Source of the DNA: Macrosoma leucophasiata
Lineage: Eukaryota; Arthropoda; Insecta; Lepidoptera; Hedylidae
Length of the DNA stretch: 64,000 nucleotides
Direction: 5' to 3'
NCBI GenBank assembly: GCA_036365455.1
Contig: JAWQUS010000016.1
Coordinates: forward strand, 10,625,001-10,689,000
Shown: one piece after another, positions 13,001-25,000 of the stretch
Position numbering within the stretch: the first letter of the stretch is position 1
How the letters are laid out: every line of letters starts with the position of its first letter
The notes under the pieces: model-generated
What the model was told of the DNA's origin: nothing
What the model saw: the letters and a program-made list of their open reading frames with translations, nothing else
Databases searched by the model: none
Made by a program: the position numbers and the translations under genes

Positions 13001-16000
13001 TATTATGTATGCTATGTGTGTTTTCTCGTATTTAGCTTGTTGGTGTGACTAATAAAAAAAAATATTCTCACATGGAAAATGTGCCTGTCCAGGTTTTAGC
13101 TCGGTTGAACAGCAAAAGCAACGCGGCGGGTTGGGTGCCGACGTCTGTCAGCCGGACTGCGCAACAGTTTTCACACCCGCGCCCGCAACCCTCCACGCCT
13201 TTGCAGCCCAAACCTGCGACGTAAGTTATTCTATCATCATCATTCATTATTTCAGCCGAAACACGTTCACTACTGGACAAAGACTTTCTTCAAAGAACAT
13301 GAGAACGAACGGCGCTGGGCCGCGTTCAGGGATTGTCCGCGACCTTCACTAAGCCTGGGTTGCACCAAAATATTTGTTAAAGTTAAAGTTATTGTTGCAT
13401 TTCATATCCTTCTCTGACTTAAAGAAATCCGTTTAAGTTAGAGAAGGATGTGAAATGTTACAATAACTTTAACAAATATCGTGGTGCAACCCAGGCTATG
13501 TCTTCGGTCAACATCGTCAGAGAATAATAATATGTAATAATACTACGTATAGAAAGGACACTTCGACGTCCCGCCCGATTTCCTCGCCTCACCCAACCTC
13601 CTCCCCTCTTATGGGCGACGATTGGTATTCTCTGCTTGCTAAATACATGCCACTGATTGATGTCTGTGTAATAGAGACCAAATTAAGCGTTTGTATGGAA
13701 TTTTGATCGTCATACAGTTGCAGCAATAGAGCAATGCCGTTACACGTTATAAATTGGGTTTTTAAAAAATTTTTTGGCGATAAATAGAAAGATTATATGT
13801 ATATACCTAAGTTTTATAACAAAACAATTTTTTTTTGCAATAATTCATTAGTTATATCAAAATAAAAATAAGTTTTTGCATCCAGTACCGAAGACACGCC
13901 AACAGCTCCCGAACAAACCCGAGTGCATGTGACGTCATAATGTTAGTTTCCCCTCATAGCAATTGATACAGTGACAATACGTACAGTGTTTTGATCTAAT
14001 TAATTCTGTTGAGATTGATATAAAAACACAAATTTATATTGAAAATGTCGAATCTTAAGTTATCGTTCTTGTTTTGTACCATTATGTACGAATACTACAA
14101 AAACAATTTTTTTTAAATGTTCCCCAAGATGAAAAACGTCGAAATAAATGGTTTCAAGCAGTGCACCGTGATAATCCAAAAACAAAACCGATTTTTTTTT
14201 TGTTGTGAAGATTATTTCGATGTAAGTACGAGTATTTCATAACATTATTTTTATTACTTACTAGCTGTGCCCGCGACTTCGTCCACGTGAGAAAAAATAT
14301 GATTGTTCAGTATTTACCCGGAGAAAGTCGTGGCCGTTACGCTAGTATAAAAGTAGCCTAAGTTACTCCTTATTACATCAGATATCTGCCAGTGAAAGTC
14401 CCGTCAAAATAGGAGTCACTCAAATTCTATTTATTTGTATGTAGGTATTTATGTATGTATGGATGTACGGAGATAAAAGTAGCCTAAATTACTCCTTATT
14501 ACCATCCATATATCCATAGATTAGCCTCGCCAAACAGGCAAACAGACAGACAGACAAAAATTGTAAAAAAATGTTGTTTTGGTATATGTACCGTGTATAC
14601 ATACATATGCGTTTAGTAAAAAGCGGTTATTTTAATATTACAAACAGACACTCCATTTTTATTTATTTGTATAGATGTATAGATTAAACTTACTTTCTTT
14701 CGAACTTAAGCAGAATTGAACCGAACATCATTTGTCAAAAAATTGGTGGTCATAAATATATCAAACATCAGGAATATTATATTGCCGTAAACGCTGTACT
14801 ATTCTTGAACAACTATAACATTATGACGTCACAATTAGGGGTAACCAATCGTGGCGCGTTCATAGTCACGTGATTTTTATTTAAATTTTATCAACTTTTA
14901 ATTGCTGATAATTAAATGATATTTTTTTTTTTCAGTTTTTCGCATGACACATCAATATAATTAATAACGAAGTTTTATAAAACATTAAAAAAATCAATAC
15001 ATTTTTTATTTTCAAATTCCCAATTGCACTTCCTCTTCGTTTTCTATACAACCCAAGGTTGGCAGGTAAAAATGCTTTCTAACATAAAGTCTGCCTCATG
15101 TACTTTATTTCTGTAGAAAGTTTAAATAAATGAATAAATAGAACTCTTTCGCCTTTTACGTTATGTTCAATCATTTCCACTTTTTCTTTTAAGAATAGGT
15201 ATATATAAAAATTAAAAAGTATTGTAATTTCTATTCCATTGAATATATTTGAAAAAAACCTGTCAATTGTCAAATGTATGATTAAACTGAAATAATGCTG
15301 GTAATAGGTTGAACTATGCGTGGACGATATCGTGCACGAACAATATGAAATCAGTTGTCATGTTTTACTGCAGGTTTAAGAGGTTAAGTATTGAAGGCAT
15401 TGGGGCGTGACGACTCCATCGCCCTTAAATGGAGGAGAATTCTTCCGGTAGTGTTATCAGTCAACCGATCAATGGCGGTCAAACCATTCCAAAAGTATCA
15501 ACGTCCGATAAAACTACCGCCCCAGCGATTGCCAATCCAGGCAAGGCATATTCTCCCCCTAATGATGCACACCATTGTCACAGTACAAATATGAAGTGTG
15601 GAAACTATGTACAAAATGTCGAAATGTCACACTCACACAAACATGCGCATCGACGAGGCCTCTATGCGGTTCTCGCGGTGCTGCAGTACTGAGTCCACTC
15701 GCTACATCGAGCGTCGATGCGCATGTTTGTGTTAGTGTGCCGTTTCCAACATTTTGTACGTAGTTTCCATGCTGTTCTTATTTGTACTGTGCCATTGTTT
15801 GTATCAGTACTATATCCCCCTTATTCATAAATGTATTTTAGCTTAAGTGTTGCTGATCTCTCCTTTGTCTTTTTCCATCCTGCATATTTGACAATGCAAC
15901 TGACAAAGATAAAGCATTCTATAGCTAAAACGTATCTAATGTACGTTTATGAATAAGGAGGTATAAATATAGTAAATATTTTTTTTTTTCATTATATTAG

Positions 16001-19000
16001 TGTTATATTTTTTAGGGCTACATCAACTGGACCGGGCAATCAACCAGGCGCCCAGTCAGCCGATGGCGAAGACAACACATGGTACAGCATATTCCCCGTG
16101 GAAAATGAAGAGTTAGTGTATGGATCGTGGGAGGAGGACGTTATATGGGACGCGGAGAACATGCCCAAAATACCCAAACCTAAAATATTGACCTTGGACC
16201 CTAACGATGAGAATATAATTTTGGGCATACCCGATGATGTAGATCCGTCTAAGATTACTAGAGGTAAGTTTACAAAGAGGTCCAAATTCAAATTCGTTTA
16301 TTTATTGTTTTAGATTTCAGGTTAAAGCTTATTGAGATTTTTTTTATGTAAGGAAGGTGGCAAACAAGCATGCAGCTCACATTGATGTTAAGTGATGACT
16401 GCAGTCTATAGACATCTACACAAAAATAAGAGGTCAAAATGCAGATGTGTTGCCACCCCTGAGACCTTAGTTGTCTTGTCTCTGTGATAGTCATGTTTAA
16501 CTGGAACACGATAGTGCTGAACACTATCATTTAGTGGCAGATAGATTAGGTAATGCGGTGGTGCCTACGCCCTTGCGCTCCTGCACTGGAACTCTACGAC
16601 CAGTGATAAGTTAAAATCAACTAGGTTTCAATTATATAATATAATACTAATTTCTACAGACAATATTGTATGGTTCTATTTCAGAAAGAGGACCAACGCC
16701 AAAAGTGAAAATTCCGCACCCGCATGTGAAAAAATCAAAGATATTGTTAGGCAAAGCGGGTGTAATTAACGTGTTGCAAGAAGACGCGCCACCGCCGCCG
16801 CCCAAATCACCTGATCGGGATCCTTTCAACATTTCCAATGATGTGTAAGTCTTTTGTCAAATTAATTTTTAAATATTGCTACGAATGCTGTGGTGTGTGG
16901 AGTATCGAGTATGTTGAAAAGGATTGAAATTTCCTCTGCCAGTTGTATGTGAACTAGGGCATACGTCCACAAGAACTTCAGCCGTAGGTATACATGGCCA
17001 CTCTAACCTATTATTGACGTACACATTTCAATATTGGTCCTTCGAGCCGGATAAGTAAAAGATTGTACAATAATGAAAAAAAACTGGATTTATCGTCAAT
17101 ATTATAATTACTCCCATCGAACATGAACAGGCAAGATGATAATAAGAACAAAAGAAGCACCCATATATAATAGAACAGTCATAATTGTATGTAGACACAT
17201 TTTGATATTACTTTTTGGCTTTTTCGCATTCAATTGGGATTCAATTTCATGTTTCAGTTTCTACCAAGCTAAATCACAGAATCCACGTCTCAAAGTCGGC
17301 GGTGGGCAACTGATACAGCACAGTACACCCGTGGTGGAGCTTCGGGCGCCATTCATACAAACGCATATGGGACCGGCGAGGCTGCGAGCGTTCCATCGAC
17401 CTGCCCTGAGGAAGATATCTTACGGGCCACTAGCGGCACTTGGACCGCATTCAGTCCAATCGCTGTTGAAGCATATCAAGAAGAAGGCTAAGGTAAGTTT
17501 TCGTATACAATTAAAGTGTACCAGTGTTGGAATTGCGCTCGACGCTCATTTAGACGAGCGAGTCTTCCATCGGCGGGTGTTGAGGAAGATATCTTACCGG
17601 CCACTAGTGGCACCTGGTCCGCATCCAGTCCAATGTTCCAGTCCGCTGTTGAAGCATATCAAGAAGTAAGCTAAGGTTAATTCTTGCTTTTTTATATAAC
17701 GAATGCGGCTAGCAAGCATGTAGTTCACATGGATGTTAAGTGATGACTGCGGCCTATAGACATCTATACAAAAACCAGAAGTCAAAATGCAGATGCGTTG
17801 CCACCCCTGAGATCTTGGTTGTTATGTCTCTGTGATAGTTATTACGGGGCCATAAATTTATAAGTAAGGAAGGAACATCGGTAGTACAACTTGTAGTGTC
17901 ATACCTACAGACTTATAATCCTTGGCTAAATAATATAATCTGCTGAAACATCTTTAAGTAACATAGTAATAAGCATAAGTGGTGGAAAAAAAAAATAAAA
18001 CACTGGACTGTTTTTAAATTTAAACCGAAAAATAATAAAACAAGCAATTAGTCCAACAGGATTATCTGGAGCATTATTATGTATCTTGTGTTTCATTTGT
18101 TTATTTGACTGCGCGTATGAAGAAACAAGACAAGGCTTTTATCGATTCAATTTCGGTTCGCCATAAATGATTATCAGGGTGCCCGTTGTTCCCGCTCTGA
18201 AATCATACCAAAACTGACGCAATATTTATTATTACAGCCGTGCCCGCTGTGTAAATTCTACGCCGCTTTATCCGCTTAGAATTTAACAAAATTAACGTAG
18301 ATACAGAAGTTGTAGGCACAGCTATAGCTAGTACTATAATTTATAAATAAAAGTAGCCTTAGTTAGTCCTTATTGCATAAGTTATCCGCAAGTGATAATC
18401 CCGTCTAAATCAGTCCAGCCGTTCCAGAGATTAGCCGTAATAAACCGACAGACAGACAAAAATTGTTTTGGTATATAATGTACCGTGTACATATACATAC
18501 ACGTGCGTTTAATAAAAAAGCGAATATTTTTATAGATGGTTATTGTTGTTCCCAGCAACGTGAAGCCGAGCGTTTGGCGTCCGGTGGCGGTGACGTGTTT
18601 TTCATGAGGACGCCCGAAGACCTGAGCGGTCGCGACGGCGAACTGATCCTGGTGGAGTTCTGCGAGGAACACCCGCCGCTCATCAGTCAAGTGGGGATGT
18701 GCACCAAGATCAAGAACTATTACAAGCGCACCGCCACTAAGGTAAAACTTTTCGACAATTATGGCTTGTAAGCAACAAGGCTTAGAAGTCATACGTAACT
18801 TCACGCCTGTAATCCCCGAAGGGGTAGGCAGAGGTAAATGCATGCATTCAAGCATACATGCAAACACCCACGATTCGCCGGTTACGTTTTGGCCCATGTA
18901 ACAGGTGGTGAGCCTGTTGACATCTCCGGGCACATTACCAAACTTTGAGGTACTGGGAAATTTCCAGGAAATGGAAAAATCCCAATAGAACCAGAGATAA

Positions 19001-22000
19001 AGGCATTTTCACCATTATCTCTGATAACCCCCTACCCGGGAATCGAACCCAGGACCTCAGCGTAGTAGTAGTGGCCTGCTACCACTAGGCTACCGAGGCA
19101 GTTAAAGAAGTCATAAACGTCGAAAAATGTTTGATCCCTCTTTTGCTTTCGTATCGATCACGGAATTCAAGTCCGTGTCAATTAGACAGCGAACCGAAAG
19201 CGTGGCGAATCGGTTTTATTTTGTAGTGTATGGTATCCTTTGAATCTATTCGGATAGAAAAGCGAAAGTGAACCGAATGCGTGCCGATACTGAGGCGAAC
19301 CAAGCCCGCATGCGAAGCAATTCGTGAGCGAAATGGTTGTATTAGATGGCTATGATTCTATACATGAAGTCAAACCAAGAGCGACAGCGAAAGCAAACCG
19401 TGTTACGGTTGCATGAATTCATAAAAAGTTTTCAAAAACTATTGCTTTTTAAAAATACATAAATTATACGTATTGTAGTCTTCAGAATCTGTTACCCTCC
19501 ACATTTTCTCTGACAGGAGTCTTTGGGTTGCGGACGCCATAAGAGGGAAGTTATGTCCCGCCACGATTCGCTTTTGCCACGAATTCGGTTCGCTGGCCCT
19601 AGTTATTCCCGTGCGGGGTACCTTGAATACATCAGTAATTATTTCTGAATTTGCATTAAACTTTGATTCAAAATCTTTGTACTGTAGATTTCAAATATTA
19701 TAATGAACATGTTTTTTTCTGCAGGATAATGGTCCAAAGCCGCTAAAGTACGGTGAAGTGGCTTACGCACATACGTCTCCGTTCCTTGGCATCCTCCCGC
19801 CCGGCGCCACCCAAACTGTTGTTGAGAACAACATGTACCGCGCGCCGATATACGAGCATACGTTATCACTGTCTGACTTCCTTATAATCCGGACAAGGTA
19901 ATTAAACTAATTAACCAGTAGGTAATAATATCAAACGATTTGATAGGTAAATCCATACTTAATATAAATGGCCGTCTGTTTCGCTTTCACGGCCAAACTG
20001 CTGAGCTGACTGTGATGAAATTTAACATGGAGGTAGTTAAAACTTTAAGAATAGACATTACCAACTATTGAATTACATGAAAAAGCACGGAGACGGAAGT
20101 TGCGGGACAGTTATAAATAATAAAAACATACAAATTTCCAAAATTAACTCATCTATTTGCTAATAAATTATAGTGTACAACGCTGTCGTGTTCCGGTCAG
20201 GTTGTGATTAACGGCCATGTGATTTTCGGAACAGACGCATATCAACTTCATTTCAGGAGTGGCAACCATATTGAATTTTCTGTTTTTTTTTGTAGATATT
20301 TATAGGCTACACTATTCAAACACCTCCAATGTGACCTGTATGCCTGTTTTCGATTTCACCACATTGAAAAATGATATGGAATTGTAGAATAAACCCTATT
20401 ATTAAAATAACCTATTACTGTTTCGGAGACTTAGTGGTGGTTGCTAGGTATGACATAGTTATTAGGTTATTCAAATTGAGGGTTTCATATGGATTTAAGA
20501 TTCTGAAATGTGTGAGTAGTATGAATCCTGTGAATGTTATAAAGACTGGTATCGTAGAATGAAGACAAAAAATGTTAGATATACTTACTAATAAATTGGT
20601 TCTTCAGGCAAGCATATTACATCCGTGAAATCGACGCGCTATTCGTGGCGGGACAACAGTGTCCTTTGTACGAAGTACCTGGACCGAATTCTAAGAGGGC
20701 AAATAATTTTGTTCGAGACTTTTTACAAGTAAGTGTTGTTACAAGCATATTTGTGTTGTATAATATTTTATTATATTTGAATTTAATAAACTTCAAATGG
20801 TAGCGCATTTATTATCTTTAGCTCATAAGTTGACAGTCTATAATAAGGATCCTTTTGAACGCCGTCCTTTGATTGGCTGTATTTTAAACTCGTAGCATAA
20901 GTTATCTTAATATATACAAATTACGTGTAACGGTGATTATCCGCGATGGACTCCTCAACTACTTAACCGATTTTAATCAAATTTTGCAACTGTGTGCAGC
21001 TTGATCCAACTTGAAAGATAGGATAGGATAGTTACATCTCAGTTTCACTGGGCTGCACACTGACGATCTTCTTACACACACCAAGTAAACTCCCGTCTTT
21101 TTTTTTAACACATTTTTTATTATTTACTATTTTAGGTGTACATATACCGGTTATTTTGGAAATCAACACATAATCCACGCCGTATTCGAATGGATGATAT
21201 CAAGAGAGCTTTCCCATCGCATTCAGAGAGCTCTATCAGAAAGCGTTTGAAGTTGTGTGCGGATTTCAAACGAACTGGAAATGATTCTAATTGGTGAGTT
21301 ATTTAGTTTATATTTATTTTAATTTCATGAAAAATGAAGTTTTGACCAATACTGGATTATCTATTAATGCCCTACGAAGTGTAAACTAGCCGATTGTCTC
21401 TTTCGTAGGGTCGATCTGCAATATTTCTTGCTGAGTACTCTATACAACATGTAACGGGAATAATGCACACTCTATAACACACCGATTAGAAAATCGAGTT
21501 AAAATCATAATACATGGACTGAAATTGCATGTTTTGGTATTTAATATTTTTTATTTAAGAAATAAGTTGTCCTCAATTTGTCCTAACAGTATGTACACCC
21601 TATGCATACTTACCCTACCTCTAACTACGGCCGTATATAAAACACGAACCTACTCGCACACGCACACTGTTGCAATGTGATGTAGCGTAACCTGCGTACC
21701 CTTATTTAACACTCGCTAGTAATAAGATTAATTTCCACTATTTTATTTTTTAAATCATTATTTATAATGAAAAGCACGTCTCAGCGAGTTCTAATAAACT
21801 TGTTGATACTAGCATTTTATTTTGGATAGACGTTAGTGTCAATGTTGTTTGTATTGACTGTTCACCAAATGGGTGACCATAATTACGTCAATTATTTTAT
21901 TTTTTTTTATGTAATGTAAGTGGCAAACAAGCATGCAGTTCACATTGATGTTAAGTGATGACTGCAGCCTATAGACACCCACATGAAGACCAAGGCCAAA

Positions 22001-25000
22001 ATGCAGATGCGTTACCACTCCTGAGGCCTAAGGTGTTATGCCTCTGTGCCGGAAATTACAGGGCCGTACATTACCACCTGACCGGAACACGATACTGCTG
22101 AACACTACCATTTAGCGGCAAGTAAATTAGGTAATGCGGTGGTGCCTACGCCCGCGAGCTCCGTCACTGGAGATCTGCCACCAGAAAATTATACTTAATA
22201 TTGGGACAAAATATTACTTGTATCAAAAATGCCTGAAATCGATTCGGTCATCGATTCTGAACTAACTGGTTTCGGGTTGAACATTTAATCCTGTTACACG
22301 TTGTATATAATAGGAAAGCTTATTAAGAAACGTGTTATCATCAGGTGGGTCATCAAACCCGAATTCCGATTGCCGTCCGAGGAAGAGATCCGAGCGATGG
22401 TGTCACCGGAGCAGTGTTGCGCGTACTTCAGCATGGCCGCCGCGGAACAGAGGCTCAAGGACGCGGGCTACGGGGAGAAGTTCATATTCACACCGCAGGA
22501 GGATGATGATGAGGAATTGCAGCTGAAAATGGACGATGAGGTGCTTAATTTTGAAGCTCTTGTCTTATTCAACGTGCATCAATGGATTTTGCGACATACG
22601 TACAATTTATTTAATGTGTTTTTTGGTGGCAAACAAGCGTGCAGTTTATGTTAATGTTAAGTGATGCAGCCTATAGACTCTTACACAAAGACAGAGAGAT
22701 GCATTGCCACTCCTGGGACCTTAGTTGGTCTATGTGATGTTACGGGGCCATATATAACCGTCAACTGGAACACGATAGTACTGAACACTATTTGGCGACT
22801 GATAGATTAGGTAACACGATGGTGCCTACGTCTTATGTATCGTAAATTATATCGTCATGTCATTACATCTTTCGGCTGATATGATGAATGATGATAATTA
22901 AATCAAACTGTGATAACAATTTCTATCATCGGAAAACAACCTTATGAAGAGTGGGTCACCTTTGAACAGGTTGTTAATGCGAAATTCTTGCCAGCCATTA
23001 ATTAAGACTTCAGTTTAATCTGGACTGCGTTTTCAGGTGAAAGTAGCCCCGTGGAACACAACGCGCGCGTACATTCAAGCGATGCGTGGTAAATGTTTGC
23101 TTCAACTGACCGGGCCGGCTGACCCCACCGGTTGCGGGGAGGGATTCTCCTACGTCCGCGTACCGAACAAGCCCACACAACAACCTAATGAGGAACAACA
23201 ACCTAAACGAACCGTCACGGGAACAGACGCAGATCTTAGAAGACTCAGTTTGAATAACGCCAAAGCATTGTTGAGGAAGTTCGGTGTGCCGGAGGAAGAG
23301 GTATTTATTATTATATTTGTTATATTATTATATGTCTATTAATATTACTATTCTAAGCCTGTATGTGATTCAGTCTCCATTCAGAAGATTTACTCGAAGT
23401 TCTAATTTATTTTTTGGAATGCGACTGTGGATGATTGTAGAGGCCCAGGAAGACCAAAACTAACCTATCATGACCAAATAGGTAGAGTACTGTCCGAGGG
23501 TGGGTCAAAAGTCTTAGAAATCGTCATGCATGCATGAAGAGAATGATGAATGTAGAGGCACGGGAGATGTGTCAGGACCGGGATATCTGGCGATCCACAC
23601 CCTCTGCCTAGCCCGTTAGGGAGCTGGCGTGAAAATACAAACATACCATACATACATACATACATTATAATATTTTTTCACGCCATTTATAATTTGCACC
23701 TCAGATTAAGAAGCTGTCTCGATGGGAAGTTATTGATGTGGTAAGGACGTTGTCGACTGAGAAAGCCAAGGCTGGTGAAGAAGGAATGACTAAGTTCTCA
23801 AGAGGCAATAGATTCTCAATTGCTGAACATCAAGAAAGGTGAGTTTACACGTTCAGCGCTACGTGTGCAAGTCGTGTTTGGAAGGAAAAATTGCTAAAAC
23901 CGTTAAATTTTGAGTTATGTACATCATATATTATGTGGGACTTGGTAGCTTAGTGGGAAAGCGGCTGGACTGATTATCCTGAGGTCGCATGTTCGATTCC
24001 TGCCTGAAGTCTAATTTTTCTTTCCGTTTTTTTCTTCAATTTCTAAAGTTCACTCGCATGTGTTATTGCGAAAAATAAATAGTACAATCATATAAAATTT
24101 TTTTTTTTACTTATATAGCTACAGATTTGTACTGAGCCCTCGGTTTTAATTTATTATAATACTCTATACCTAGATAGTTCTCAGGTTTTGCACACACTCA
24201 CATATTTTGGTGTCAGTACATTTTAATTTAAAAAAATATGGTTTTCAATCATTTTTAAAAAGTGACGTGACGTTAACTTTCCTGTTGTCTAGGTATAAAG
24301 AAGAATGTCAGCGTATATTTGAACTTCAAAATCGGGTGTTGCAAAGTACAGAGGTACTCAGTACGGACGAAGCCGAGAGTTCAGTCAGTGAAGAGTCGGA
24401 TTTGGAAGAGATGGGCAAGAATATTGAGAACATGTTGGCTAACAAAAAGACTACGGAGCAGGTGATTTATATTTATCTTAAACCAAAGATTTTATTGCTT
24501 CAAACATTGTAAGTGGGTGGGGCCTATAGTGGCGAGAAAATATACACCAATTAGGTGCGAGGAAAACGCACCTGAATTCACCTGATAAGTGTTTGTTCGC
24601 GTCACATAACGTCACAAAAATTGCGTATTATCAGTTTGTACAGGAATATTAAAACGTGATTATTCTACAAAATCGAGATGACCGCTGCGCCCTATGCCGT
24701 GTAAATGATTTAGTTGGAAATACTCCCTCTCTCCTTATTAGGACACTACACTCCTATTACAATATTTGTATTTTTTTTAATCAAGAGTTGCAAACAAGTG
24801 TACAATATACGTTAATGATAGTATGTAAGTAATATTGTAACCTATAAACATCTAGGTATATGAAACATTTCAATGTATACGTTATCACTTGACAGGAACA
24901 CGATAGTGCTGAACACTACCATTTAGCCGGCAATTTGATTAAGTAATATGGTGGTGTCTACGCCCGCGAGTCATTGGAGCTCTACCACCAGTAAAATATT

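Larger units (their letters stand above)
13928..14833 (+). mobile_element. Degenerate element with THAP-like exon, bounded by an 18-bp inverted repeat
   Basis: TGTGACGTCATAATGTTA at 13928-13945 reappears inverted at 14816-14833. Between them is a decayed THAP-domain exon (14119-14221) and a later Helitron-like insertion (14265-14690). Part of the repeat is the self-complementary TGACGTCA, so the boundary claim is tentative. It could be a dead P-type (THAP) transposon or a gene fragment. Confidence 0.4.

Noticed and set aside
17136..17669. 177-codon plus-strand open frame
   Set aside because: It is exon 11 extended into both introns; only 17258-17492 is coding, and the end is the decayed exon copy.
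18535..18556. Alternative exon 12 acceptor at TTTTATAG (18536)
   Set aside because: It gives the wrong frame; only the CCCAG at 18555 reads [13 protein letters not shown] in phase with exon 11.
18382..18933. 183-codon minus-strand open frame across TAF1 exon 12
   Set aside because: It is antisense to a well-supported exon, has no recognisable domain and overlaps repeat sequence on both sides.
19020..19101. Possible minus-strand tRNA gene
   Set aside because: A- and B-box-like blocks are present, but the same body follows at 28583-28905, which marks a SINE.
23937..24010. Possible tRNA gene
   Set aside because: The anticodon and T stems have mismatches and the copy shares its 3' flank with 61311-61407, so it is a SINE head or pseudo-tRNA.
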